From: Aerococcus sp. Group 1
Lineage (GTDB): Bacteria > Bacillota > Bacilli > Lactobacillales > Aerococcaceae
DNA length: 64,000 nucleotides
Direction: 5' to 3'
Assembly (NCBI RefSeq): GCF_000193205.1
Contig: NC_015278.1
Span: 434,001 to 498,000 of the forward strand
Positions 48,314 to 57,791 of the stretch are shown piece by piece. The notes beneath the pieces are model-generated. The model had not been told where the DNA came from. It did no database searches and worked only from the letters and a program-made list of their open reading frames with translations. How positions within the stretch are numbered: the stretch's first letter is position 1; each line of letters starts with the position of its first letter. Made by a program: the position numbers and the translations under genes.

Positions 48314-48503
48314 GAATCATCTCCTTTCTAATCATTAATGTTTTTTTGCTTTAAACTCATCTATCTATTATAGCAATCCCGGCTAAAAAATCCATCCAAG
48401 CCGCCTGAAGGTGAGCTTAAGCGGGATAAAGCGGGTGGCTTATGCTAAAATATAAGGAGTACTTAGCTCACTGTGATCATTTAGTCAAAGGGAGGCAATT
48501 CAT

Positions 48504-49616
48504 ATGAGTCAAAAGAATCAACTCTTGAAGAAAGGCTTGCAATCCGCCGCTATTATCGGGGGCAGCCTGGCTTATCTTTATTTTCAAAATTATCAACTGG
48601 GAAAAACCCATTATTTAGTCGAAAGTCCTCGCTACGGAGGCGGTTTAGAAGGGGTAAAAATTGCCCACTTGTCCGACCTTAATTTTCCCGACCAAAGGGT
48701 TAAGGTGGTCGATATCTTGAAGGCCGTTAAAGAGGAGGAGGTCGACCTCATTGCTATTACCGGTAATCTCATCCATCCGGAAAAGGCCTTTGACCGCCAA
48801 GAACTGGCTGTCTTTATCAAGCAATTAGCCAACCTGGCTCCAGTCTTCTATGTCAGCGGCTCCAATGAAGTGAAGAGCCCTTATAGCCATTTAATGGAAG
48901 AGCTCTTAAGACAGGCAGGGGTGGGAGTCTTACATGACCAAGCCCAAACCATTAGCCTAAATGGGCAAGACCTGGTCGTCATGGGCCTAGCGGAAAAACC
49001 AGGCCGCCACTTCTTAAAAGGGGACGCCTTACGCTTTCTCCCCCTTGAAGCAGATCAATTAGCCCTACCTAAGATCTTACTAGCCCACCATCCTGAAGCC
49101 TTCTTACGTTACCATGAATCGATCGAAAAATCGCCCGACCTAGTGCTTTCAGGCCATGCCCAAGGCGGACAGATTCGGATTCCGGGCTTAGGAGGCCTTT
49201 ACGCTTCTGACCAAGGCCACTTGCCCCAATATACCGAAGGAGTTTTCCGCCTCCCTGGTGACCAATACAAGTGTCTAGTGATTTCACGGGGGATTGGGGC
49301 GCCTAAGTGGCATGTCCGTTTCAATAACCAAGCAGAACTGGTTGTGGTGCAATTAACTGCTTCTAAAGAAGCTTTCTTGGAACGGGAATTGGCGGAAACC
49401 GACCGCGAAATTGCCGCTTATGGAGGCTTGTCCTGGAAACAAGCTAAGGCCATTCTTAATAATGAAGTCGATGAACAATTAGCTGCCCAAACCGCACAGG
49501 CTGACCTAGTCCCAGCCAAGTCAGCAAGAGAAGCTGAAACTTTAGCCATTACTGGCCCTTACCAAGATCAATCCACCAAGTATTTAAGTATTAAAGAAGA
49601 GAGCGATGAGGTTTAA
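48504..49616 (+). CDS. Calcineurin-like phosphoesterase fold with replaced metal ligands
   Basis: 370 residues. An N-terminal hydrophobic segment (12-28), then a YkuE-type metallophosphoesterase domain. The five metal-binding motifs are altered: D58-L-N60 (usual DxH), GN at 87-88 (usual GD), GSNE at 119-122 (usual GNHE), and GHAQ at 217-220 (usual GHxH); only AHHP at 194-197 looks normal. The protein is therefore probably not a catalyst. It begins with AAAGGGAGG upstream and is followed by a helicase gene two bases on. Confidence 0.85.
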   Translation: MSQKNQLLKKGLQSAAIIGGSLAYLYFQNYQLGKTHYLVESPRYGGGLEGVKIAHLSDLNFPDQRVKVVDILKAVKEEEVDLIAITGNLIHPEKAFDRQELAVFIKQLANLAPVFYVSGSNEVKSPYSHLMEELLRQAGVGVLHDQAQTISLNGQDLVVMGLAEKPGRHFLKGDALRFLPLEADQLALPKILLAHHPEAFLRYHESIEKSPDLVLSGHAQGGQIRIPGLGGLYASDQGHLPQYTEGVFRLPGDQYKCLVISRGIGAPKWHVRFNNQAELVVVQLTASKEAFLERELAETDREIAAYGGLSWKQAKAILNNEVDEQLAAQTAQADLVPAKSAREAETLAITGPYQDQSTKYLSIKEESDEV

Positions 49617-49618
49617 TT

Positions 49619-50932
49619 TTGAAAGCAGAGCAAGACAGTTTAGTTGCTAGTTTCTTAGCCCAGCCCCTTAAGGCAGAGTGGGAAGCACAAGGCTTTGACC
49701 AGCCCACCCCCATCCAAGCTGCAGCCTGGCCCCGTATTTTACAGGGGGACAATCTTTTAGCCTTATCGGCAACGGGGACTGGGAAGACCCTGGCTTATCT
49801 TTTAGCTAGCTTCAATCAAGTCCAAGCCCAGGCAGGTTTGCAGTTAATTATTCTGGCCCCTTCCCAGGAATTAGCCAGTCAAATTGCTAGTGTGGCTCGC
49901 CCTTGGGCCCAGTCGCTTGACCTAAAACTTCAGCTAGTCATTGGTGGAGCTAACATCAAGCGCCAGATTGACCAATTGAAGGCCAAGCCGGAAATCGTAG
50001 TGGCTAGTCTAGGGCGGATTAATGAACTGATTGAACAACGGAAATTAAAAGTCCACCAAGTGAACTATTTGATCTGTGATGAAGTCGATGACTTGCTAAA
50101 GGCCGACAGTCTTCCCTTATTCACTGACTTAATCAAACGCCTGCCTAAACAACGGCAAAATATTGCCTTTGGAGCCACCATCACCCAAGACAGCTTGACC
50201 AAGGTTAAAGAATTACTAGCCATTGACCAGGTCATTGACCTTAGACAGGACCTATCCAGCCAGGCCAATCTCCACCATGGCTACCTGCTAACTCCGGTCC
50301 GCAAACGGGTGGACCGCCTGCGCAGCCTGGCCCAATTGGCCGACTTTAGGGCCTTGGTTTTTGTCCGTACTAAGGCTGATGTGGATTTACTGGAAGAAAA
50401 GTTAAGCTACCATGGCTTGCCCGTGGCGGCCTTGCATGCGGAAATGAGTGGCCAAGACCGGCAAAGGGTCATCCAAGCCTTTAACCGGGGGCAGTTGGTT
50501 TATTTATTCACGACCGACTTGGCTAGCCGGGGCTTGGATATTCCTGGTTTAGCCTGTGTGATCCAATATGACCTGGCCAAAGACCAGGCCACCTATGTCC
50601 ACCGCAGTGGCCGGACTGGGCGGATGGGGCAAGAAGGCTTGGTCTTGACTTTCTGCAATAACGACCGCACCCTGAGAGAATTAAAACAAGTCTTATCAGA
50701 AGGAACTGAGCTGGAAGAGTACGCTCTCTACAAAGGTCAGCTGGTCAAAGCTAGCAGCCAGCCCCAGCCAGCAGGCCATGACCAGGCAAATAGAAGGGCG
50801 AAAAAGCTCCAGTCTTCCAAGCGGGCGGCGCCTTCAGCTGATCAATCGGCAGGCAAAGGAAAGAAAAAGAAAAATCGAAAACGCCAGCAAAAGAACAAGG
50901 GCGCCCGGCGTAAAAAAGCAAAAAAGAATTGA
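49619..50932 (+). CDS. Divergent DEAD-box RNA helicase (CshB-like)
   Basis: 437 residues. The Q motif (PTPIQAAAW) and Walker A ATGTGKT (51-57) are normal. Motif Ia is PSQELA (usual PTRELA), the motif around 128-133 is ASLGR (usual TPGR), motif II is DEVD at 154-157 (usual DEAD), and motif III is GAT (usual SAT). Motifs V and VI (TTDLASRGLD, HRSGRTGR) are good. A Lys/Arg-rich tail follows. The start is TTG 49619, after GAGG. Two bases from the phosphoesterase-fold gene. Confidence 0.9.
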   Translation: MKAEQDSLVASFLAQPLKAEWEAQGFDQPTPIQAAAWPRILQGDNLLALSATGTGKTLAYLLASFNQVQAQAGLQLIILAPSQELASQIASVARPWAQSLDLKLQLVIGGANIKRQIDQLKAKPEIVVASLGRINELIEQRKLKVHQVNYLICDEVDDLLKADSLPLFTDLIKRLPKQRQNIAFGATITQDSLTKVKELLAIDQVIDLRQDLSSQANLHHGYLLTPVRKRVDRLRSLAQLADFRALVFVRTKADVDLLEEKLSYHGLPVAALHAEMSGQDRQRVIQAFNRGQLVYLFTTDLASRGLDIPGLACVIQYDLAKDQATYVHRSGRTGRMGQEGLVLTFCNNDRTLRELKQVLSEGTELEEYALYKGQLVKASSQPQPAGHDQANRRAKKLQSSKRAAPSADQSAGKGKKKKNRKRQQKNKGARRKKAKKN

Positions 50933-50994
50933 AGCCCAAGAAAAACTTCATTAGAATAATAGAGGACTAAAAATGAAGGAGTGCATATAAAATA

Positions 50995-52380
50995 ATGGAT
51001 CGTTATGCGATTATCCTTGCTGCTGGTAAGGGAACCCGGATGAAATCAACTAAGTATAAGGTATTACATGAGGTCGCTAATAAACCCATGGTGGCTCACG
51101 TCTTAGATAATGTTAAGGCAGCCGGCTTTAATGAGGTCATTACCATTGTCGGTTTTGGGGCCGAAGAGGTCGAAAAAGTCTTAGCAGGGCAAAGTCAATT
51201 CTGCCTCCAAGAAGAACAATTAGGGACGGGCCATGCGGTTTTACAAGCAGAAGATTTACTGGCTGATAAGGCAGGCTCTACCCTGGTGATTTGTGGAGAC
51301 ACGCCCCTAATTACCCAGGCTACCCTGGAAGACTTACTCGATGTCCATGAAGCTGAGGGGGCTAAGGCCAGTATCTTAACCGCTAAGGCTGAAGACCCAA
51401 GTGGCTACGGCCGGATTATCCGTAAGCAAGACGGGTCGGTGGCTAAAATTGTTGAAGAAAAGGATGCCAAGCCAGAAGAAAAGGCAGTGAAGGAAATCAA
51501 CACCGGAACCTATGTCTTTGATAACCAGGCCCTTTTTGAAGCCCTCCACCAAGTGGGCAATGATAATGCCCAAGGAGAATATTACCTCCCAGATGTGATT
51601 GAAATCTTACGCAGTCAGGGGGAACGGATTTCAGCTTACCAAATGGCTGACTTTGGAGAGTCTTTGGGGGTTAATGACCGGCAAGCCCTGGCCCAAGCTA
51701 ACCAGCTCTACTATCAACGAAACAACCGCTACTGGATGGATAATGGGGTGACAATCTTAGATCCCCAAACAACCAAAATCGATGCGGAAGTCTCCATCGG
51801 CCAAGATACCATTATTGAAGGACAGGTCAATCTCTTAGGACAGACCCGTATCGGCAAGAACTGCCATATTCTAGCTAACAGCCAGATCGTGGATAGTCAA
51901 ATTGGCGACGAAGTGACGGTGGATTCTTCTAAAATTGAAAGTAGCCAAGTAGGCTCTCATAGCTCGATTGGTCCCATGGCCCATCTCAGACCCCAATCAG
52001 TCTTGGGAGAATATGTTCATATTGGTAACTTCGTTGAAATTAAAAACGCTAGCCTCGGGGACCACACCAAGGCCGGCCACTTAACCTATGTCGGCGATGC
52101 TGACTTGGGCAGCTATATTAACCTCAGTTGCGGGGTGATCTTCTGTAACTATGATGGTTATAGTAAGCACCGTAGTCAGGTGGGCGACTATAGCTTTATC
52201 GGTTCTAATGCCAATATTGTTGCCCCGGTTAGCTTGGCTGATCATAGTTTTGTTGCTGCGGGATCCACCATTACTGAAGACGTTCCTAAGGAGGCCCTGG
52301 CCATTGCCCGGTCACGGCAAAGTAATAAAGAAAATTATTGGCATAAATTACCTATTTCTAAAAATAAGCCGGAAAGTTAA
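50995..52380 (+). CDS. glmU: Bifunctional UDP-GlcNAc pyrophosphorylase / GlcN-1-P acetyltransferase
   Basis: 461 residues. N-terminal nucleotidyltransferase (AIILAAGKGTRMKS, then VCGDTPLI) and C-terminal left-handed beta-helix acetyltransferase (from about residue 250, hexapeptide repeats). It makes UDP-GlcNAc for murein and teichoic acids. Followed by prs, as in Bacillus (gcaD-prs). AAGGAG lies 13 bases upstream of the ATG, longer than usual. Confidence 0.97.
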   Translation: MDRYAIILAAGKGTRMKSTKYKVLHEVANKPMVAHVLDNVKAAGFNEVITIVGFGAEEVEKVLAGQSQFCLQEEQLGTGHAVLQAEDLLADKAGSTLVICGDTPLITQATLEDLLDVHEAEGAKASILTAKAEDPSGYGRIIRKQDGSVAKIVEEKDAKPEEKAVKEINTGTYVFDNQALFEALHQVGNDNAQGEYYLPDVIEILRSQGERISAYQMADFGESLGVNDRQALAQANQLYYQRNNRYWMDNGVTILDPQTTKIDAEVSIGQDTIIEGQVNLLGQTRIGKNCHILANSQIVDSQIGDEVTVDSSKIESSQVGSHSSIGPMAHLRPQSVLGEYVHIGNFVEIKNASLGDHTKAGHLTYVGDADLGSYINLSCGVIFCNYDGYSKHRSQVGDYSFIGSNANIVAPVSLADHSFVAAGSTITEDVPKEALAIARSRQSNKENYWHKLPISKNKPES

Positions 52381-52459
52381 CCCTAAAGAGCTTACTTCTA
52401 TGGTAAGATAATATGGTAGGGACTTAGTTTTTTTAACATTTAGGTTTTAGGAGGAACTT

Positions 52460-53455
52460 ATGACAATGTCAGAACATGAAGATAAAAACTTTAAGCTTTT
52501 CTCATTAAATTCTAACAAGCCCTTGGCACAGAAGGTTGCTGATTGTTTGGGAATTGAATTGGGAAAAATAAATGTTAACCACTTTAGTGATGGGGAAATT
52601 CACATTAACATTGAAGAATCCATTCGTGGGGATAATATTTATATTTTGCAATCGACTTCTGCACCCGTCAATGAGAACTTAATGGAACTAATGATTATGA
52701 TCGATGCCTGCCGCCGGGCCAGCGCTGATCAAATCAATGTGGTGATTCCTTACTTTGGTTATGCCCGCCAAGACCGTAAGGCTAAGCCACGTGAACCGAT
52801 TACATCCAAATTGGTTGCTAATATGATTGAAGACGCTGGCGCTACCCGAGTGCTCGCTCTCGACCTACACGCCAGCCAAATTCAAGGTTTCTTTGATATT
52901 CCGGTGGACCACCTCATGGGAGCTCCGCTACTGGCTAATTACTTCCTTGATAAGGATCTTTATCAAGGCAAAGACATTGTCGTTGTCTCTCCTGACCATG
53001 GCGGGGTGACCCGGGCTAGAAAATTGGCGGAATTCTTGGATGCGCCAATTGCTATTATCGACAAGCGTCGCCCACGTGCCAACGTTGCCGAAGTCATGAA
53101 TATTGTTGGTGAGGTCAAAGGCAAAGACTGTATCATTATCGATGACATGATCGACACCGCCGGCACCATCACCGCTGCTTCTAATGCCTTAGAAGAAGCA
53201 GGCGCTGTTTCGGTGACTGTCTGCTGTACCCACCCTGTCTTATCTGGACCAGCCATTGAACGTCTAGAAAGCGCTAATATTGATGAAATTGTGGTGACCG
53301 ACTCAATCAACCTCCCTGAGGAAAAGAAAATTGATAAGATCACGACAGTTTCTGTTTCTGAACTGATTGCTGAAGCCATCTATCGGATTCAAAATAACAA
53401 ATCAGTGAGTCCGCTCTTCCGCGAACAATTCAAGGGAATGGAAGCCAAAGATTAG
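52460..53455 (+). CDS. prs: Ribose-phosphate pyrophosphokinase
   Basis: 331 residues. Makes PRPP from ribose-5-phosphate and ATP. N-terminal [18 protein letters not shown], the flexible-loop region [17 protein letters not shown], and the PRPP-binding [10 protein letters not shown]. It starts with GGAGGAACTT before the ATG. glmU-prs-pth order is conserved. Confidence 0.97.
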   Translation: MTMSEHEDKNFKLFSLNSNKPLAQKVADCLGIELGKINVNHFSDGEIHINIEESIRGDNIYILQSTSAPVNENLMELMIMIDACRRASADQINVVIPYFGYARQDRKAKPREPITSKLVANMIEDAGATRVLALDLHASQIQGFFDIPVDHLMGAPLLANYFLDKDLYQGKDIVVVSPDHGGVTRARKLAEFLDAPIAIIDKRRPRANVAEVMNIVGEVKGKDCIIIDDMIDTAGTITAASNALEEAGAVSVTVCCTHPVLSGPAIERLESANIDEIVVTDSINLPEEKKIDKITTVSVSELIAEAIYRIQNNKSVSPLFREQFKGMEAKD

Positions 53456-53490
53456 TAAAATACTTAAAAAAGAATAATCTTAGTGTAAAG

Positions 53491-53521
53491 GAAGCTTTGA
53501 CTGATGTCTGAGCTTCTTTTG
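53491..53521 (+). terminator. Intrinsic terminator after prs
   Basis: GAAGCTTTGA / TCTGAGCTTC hairpin with TTTT; modest. Confidence 0.6.
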
Positions 53522-53660
53522 CATTTAGGCGAAAAAACTTGTGAGGGTAGCTTTTTTTCGCTAAAATGAAGAAAATTACTAGTAGCAAGTCATCTGTACA
53601 TCTCCCTCGCTGTGGGCGGTGTACAGATTTTGTTGCGTTAAAAAGAAAAGGATGATCGAT

Positions 53661-54224
53661 ATGAAGTTAGTGGTTGGATTAGGAAATCCAGGAAAAGAAT
53701 ACGAAGGGACCCGCCATAATATTGGTTTTATTGTCCTTAATGAATGGGCCTACCGCCACCATGAAAGCTTTGATCGTTCCGCTTTCAATGGGGTCTATTT
53801 TAAACGTCGGGTGGCTAATGACCAGGTGATCTTTGTCAAACCCACTACTTTTATGAATCTATCCGGTCAATGTGTATCTGGCTTTATGAATTATTACCAC
53901 ATCGACTTAGAAGACCTCTTAGTGGTCTATGATGATATGGACATGGAACCTGGGCGGCTCCGCCTTCGAAAAAAGGGTAGTGCTGGCGGTCATAACGGAA
54001 TGAAAGATATCATTAAAATGCTTAATTCCAAAGACATTCAACGGATCAAATTAGGTGTTGGTCATCCCAAAGGTAAGGGTTCGGTAGTCAACCATGTCCT
54101 AGGAAAATTCTCAAAGGAAGACCAAGGCAAGATGTTAGAAAGCAGCCAAGCGGCAGCCGATGCCATTTCTTACTGGTTAGAGGGCAATAGCTTTGAAAAC
54201 ACTATGAATCGTTTCAATAACTAA
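53661..54224 (+). CDS. pth: Peptidyl-tRNA hydrolase
   Basis: 187 residues. N-terminal VGLGNPGKEYEGTRHNIGF holds Asn10 and His20 (catalytic); FVKPTTFMNLSGQ and YDDMD...GGHNGMKDI are also intact. It cleaves peptidyl-tRNA released from stalled ribosomes. The ATG at 53661 follows AAAAGGA. It stands 16 bases before mfd, with which it is co-transcribed. Confidence 0.97.
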   Translation: MKLVVGLGNPGKEYEGTRHNIGFIVLNEWAYRHHESFDRSAFNGVYFKRRVANDQVIFVKPTTFMNLSGQCVSGFMNYYHIDLEDLLVVYDDMDMEPGRLRLRKKGSAGGHNGMKDIIKMLNSKDIQRIKLGVGHPKGKGSVVNHVLGKFSKEDQGKMLESSQAAADAISYWLEGNSFENTMNRFNN

Positions 54225-54239
54225 TAAAGAGAGAAAGAC

Positions 54240-57200
54240 GTGGAAATGAACTTAGAAAATTATCTCAATGAGAAAATTATTGACAGCAAGCTAGAAAACA
54301 CCTTGAGGACGGGGCAGAGTGTTCTCTACCTGGGTTTACAGGCGGCTAGTAAGGCCTATATGATTGCTGAAATTCAATCCAGCAATCCCGATAAAAAGAC
54401 CGTGGTCTTGACCAATAACCTCTTGCAGGCGGAGCGTTTTTATGAAGACCTGCAAACTTTCAATCCAGAAGCTGACCTCCACCTCTATTCCAGTCCAGAA
54501 AGTGTGGCTGAAGACTTAGCCATTCAAAGCCCGGAAGCTCTGGGGGACCGCTTGGCGACCTTAGACTGGTTACTTGATGAAGACAGTAGTGGGATCTTAA
54601 TTAGCCCTATCTTTGGCTTAAAGCGCGCCCTGACTCCTGTGGCTGAGTGGAAACACCTAGTTAAAAGCATCCAACGGGGCCAAGAACTCGCAGTTGGCCA
54701 GCTGAAAGCAGATCTATTGCTTTTAGGTTATGAACGGGTAGAGGCCGTTTTACGACCTGGTGAAATGAGTGTCCGTGGGGATATTGTTGACCTTTTTCCC
54801 TTAACCAGTTCCCAGCCCTTGCGACTGTCTTTAGCCTTCGATGAAGTGGAGCGTATCACAACTTTTGACGTTAACAGCCAAAAGAGCCAAGAGGACTTAG
54901 AAGCAGTTACCATCTTACCGGCAAAAGACCTCTTGTTTAGCCCTGACCGCCTAAAAGCTGGTGTGGCTAATCTAGAAAAAGTGGCCCAGGAAAAAGCTGA
55001 GAAAGTCCAAGATGAAGCCATCAAAAAACAAGTCCAGGCCATCTTCCAGGATGAAATCCAAGCCTGGTCAGCTGGAGAAACCACCGAACGGACCCATTAT
55101 TTTAGTCAGATCCTCTATCCAGATTCCTGCAGCCTCCTCGACTATGTGGGAGAGGGACAGACTCTAGTTTTGGATGATATGACTCGGTTGATTGAATTAT
55201 CCCAGGAAATTGATCAGCGAGCAGCCCTTTATCTTCAAGGTAAGGTGGAGGCTGGCCACCTGCCCCCAATTGACCAGATCTATTTAGATAGTCACGACCA
55301 AGTGATGGCTTATTCGGGGCGGAAGTTTTACCTGGCCCAGTGGCAGAAGGGTTACGGCAATATGCGCTTTGACGGCCTCTACCAATTCCAAACTCGGACG
55401 GTAACGCCTTTTTACCATAATAAAGAAGCCATTAAGCTGGAATTTGAAGCCTGGTTGAGAATGGGCCGGTCTTTACTGATCTTTATCGAAGAAGAAGACA
55501 AGGCCCGCGACTTAGAAAAAGACCTCAAGGCCATGGACTTTCAGGCAGTTTTGACCCAGGCAGATCAGATTATCCCTGAAGCAATTAATATAATTGCTGG
55601 CCAGCTGTCAGGTGGGATTGAATTTGTGGACAGTCAAGTGGTCCTCTTAGCCCAAAGTGACCTCTTTGACCAGGCTAAGCGCCGCCGTCGTAAAAATACC
55701 AATAACCTTTCTAACGCTGAACGTTTGAAGAGCTACCAAGAGTTAAAACCTGGCGACTATGTAGTCCATGTGAACCACGGGATTGGTCAGTTCGTTGGGG
55801 TAGAGACCATCGAGGTAGCAGGAAACCACAAGGACTATCTCAGTATCGTCTATGCTGATAATGCCTCTATCCACGTCCCCATTGACCAAATTGACTTGGT
55901 ACAAAAATATGTCTCAGCGGAAGGGAAGAGCCCTAAACTCAACAAAATGGGTGGGACCGAATGGCAAAAGACCAAGCAAAGGGTCAGCAAAAAAATCGAA
56001 GATATTGCTGATGACTTGGTGGACCTGTATGCAGAAAGGGAGACCAGAAAGGGCTATGCCTTTAGTCCTGACAACGAAGACCAGGCTGCCTTTGAAGACG
56101 AATTTCCTTATCCTGAAACCGATGACCAGCTCCGCTCAATCAAAGAAATTAAAGCCGATATGGAAAAAGAAAAGCCTATGGATCGTCTCCTTGTTGGGGA
56201 CGTGGGCTTTGGAAAGACTGAAGTTGCTATGCGGGCTGCCTTTAAGGCTATGCTAGACGGCAAGCAAGTCGCCTTCCTGGTGCCAACGACTGTCTTAGCC
56301 CAGCAACACTATGAAACCATGCTGGAACGCTTTAAGGACTATCCCTTTACTATTGACTTATTGAGCCGTTTTCGGAGTCCGGCCGAACAAAAGCATGTCA
56401 TTAAGGGTTTAAAAGAGGGTAGTGTCCAACTAGTGATTGGTACCCACCGACTCCTATCCAAGGATATTAAGTTCTTAGATCTGGGTTTACTGGTTGTTGA
56501 TGAGGAACAACGCTTTGGCGTCAAGGCCAAGGAGAGATTAAAGGCCTTGCGAAAAAATGTCGATGTCCTTACCCTAACGGCAACGCCGATCCCTCGCACC
56601 TTGAATATGTCCATGATGGGGGTTAGGGACTTGAGTGTGATTGAAACGCCACCAGCTAACCGTTTTCCTGTGCAAACCTATGTCATGGAACAAAACTATG
56701 GGGCGATCCGGGATGCCATTGAACGTGAATTAGCCCGCAATGGTCAAGTCTTTTACCTCTTTAATAATGTGCAAAATATCCAAGAAAAGGCCAACTTTAT
56801 TGAGGAATTAGTCCCCAAAGCCCGGGTAGCCATTGCCCATGGCCAGATGCATGCGAATCAATTAGAGGAAGTCTTAATGGATTTCCTGGCCGGAGATGAC
56901 GACGTCTTAGTCACTACCACCATTATTGAAACCGGGATTGATATGCCTAATGTCAATACCCTTTTAGTGGAGGATGCTGACCGAATGGGCTTATCGACCC
57001 TCTATCAATTACGGGGCCGGGTAGGCCGGTCCAACCGGGTGGCTTATGCTTACTTTATGTACCGGCCTGACAAGGCCCTCAATGAGGCCAGCGAAAAACG
57101 GCTGACCGCCCTCAAAGACTTTACCGAATTAGGGGCAGGGTTCAAAATCGCTATGCGCGACCTCTCCATTCGTGGAGCCGGCAACCTCCTGGGGCAAGAA

Positions 57201-57791
57201 CAGCACGGTTTTGTCAATTCGGTAGGTTATGACCTCTTTCAACAGATGCTGGATGAAGCTATCCGTAAGAAGCAGGGTAAGGCAGCCAAGCGGCCACAGT
57301 CACCGACAGAAATTGAATTGCACATTGATGCCTATATTCCTTCAGAATATATCCAGGATGAAAATCAAAAGGTGGAAATCTACAAACGCATCAACCTGCT
57401 GGAGGATGTCGATGCCATGTGGGACTTGGATGACGAATTATTGGACCGCTTTGGTGAGCCTCCGGTAGAAGTTCAATGGCTCTTAGCAGTCGGGGCGATG
57501 AAGTCCTATGCTACTGCAATAGGGGTAGAAAAAATCACGCGTAAGGGGAAAGCGATTGAGCTGGTCTTTACCAAGCAACAAAATCCTAGCCAATTGACTC
57601 CGCTCATTTTCCAAGCCTTAGAAGATATCCCCATGAAACTACAAATCAAAATGGCTAATGATCAATTAGTCATGCAGTTAAACACTAAAGACCTGTCAAC
57701 TTATCAGTGGTTAGACTATCTCCTGCAATTTCTGACCCAGCTCAGTAAAGACATAGCGGCCACTTCTGATCAAGTGGAGGGGGAGGACTAG
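54240..57791 (+). CDS. mfd: Transcription-repair coupling factor
   Basis: 1183 residues. N-terminal UvrB-like part, RNA polymerase interaction domain (LKPGDYVVHVNHGIGQFVG), then the RecG-like translocase with Walker A GDVGFGKTE (about 652-660), DEEQRFGV and VGRSNRVAYAYFMY, and the C-terminal TRCF domain. It removes stalled RNA polymerase and recruits UvrA. GTG at 54240 or ATG at 54246 may be the start. Confidence 0.97.
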   Translation: MEMNLENYLNEKIIDSKLENTLRTGQSVLYLGLQAASKAYMIAEIQSSNPDKKTVVLTNNLLQAERFYEDLQTFNPEADLHLYSSPESVAEDLAIQSPEALGDRLATLDWLLDEDSSGILISPIFGLKRALTPVAEWKHLVKSIQRGQELAVGQLKADLLLLGYERVEAVLRPGEMSVRGDIVDLFPLTSSQPLRLSLAFDEVERITTFDVNSQKSQEDLEAVTILPAKDLLFSPDRLKAGVANLEKVAQEKAEKVQDEAIKKQVQAIFQDEIQAWSAGETTERTHYFSQILYPDSCSLLDYVGEGQTLVLDDMTRLIELSQEIDQRAALYLQGKVEAGHLPPIDQIYLDSHDQVMAYSGRKFYLAQWQKGYGNMRFDGLYQFQTRTVTPFYHNKEAIKLEFEAWLRMGRSLLIFIEEEDKARDLEKDLKAMDFQAVLTQADQIIPEAINIIAGQLSGGIEFVDSQVVLLAQSDLFDQAKRRRRKNTNNLSNAERLKSYQELKPGDYVVHVNHGIGQFVGVETIEVAGNHKDYLSIVYADNASIHVPIDQIDLVQKYVSAEGKSPKLNKMGGTEWQKTKQRVSKKIEDIADDLVDLYAERETRKGYAFSPDNEDQAAFEDEFPYPETDDQLRSIKEIKADMEKEKPMDRLLVGDVGFGKTEVAMRAAFKAMLDGKQVAFLVPTTVLAQQHYETMLERFKDYPFTIDLLSRFRSPAEQKHVIKGLKEGSVQLVIGTHRLLSKDIKFLDLGLLVVDEEQRFGVKAKERLKALRKNVDVLTLTATPIPRTLNMSMMGVRDLSVIETPPANRFPVQTYVMEQNYGAIRDAIERELARNGQVFYLFNNVQNIQEKANFIEELVPKARVAIAHGQMHANQLEEVLMDFLAGDDDVLVTTTIIETGIDMPNVNTLLVEDADRMGLSTLYQLRGRVGRSNRVAYAYFMYRPDKALNEASEKRLTALKDFTELGAGFKIAMRDLSIRGAGNLLGQEQHGFVNSVGYDLFQQMLDEAIRKKQGKAAKRPQSPTEIELHIDAYIPSEYIQDENQKVEIYKRINLLEDVDAMWDLDDELLDRFGEPPVEVQWLLAVGAMKSYATAIGVEKITRKGKAIELVFTKQQNPSQLTPLIFQALEDIPMKLQIKMANDQLVMQLNTKDLSTYQWLDYLLQFLTQLSKDIAATSDQVEGED

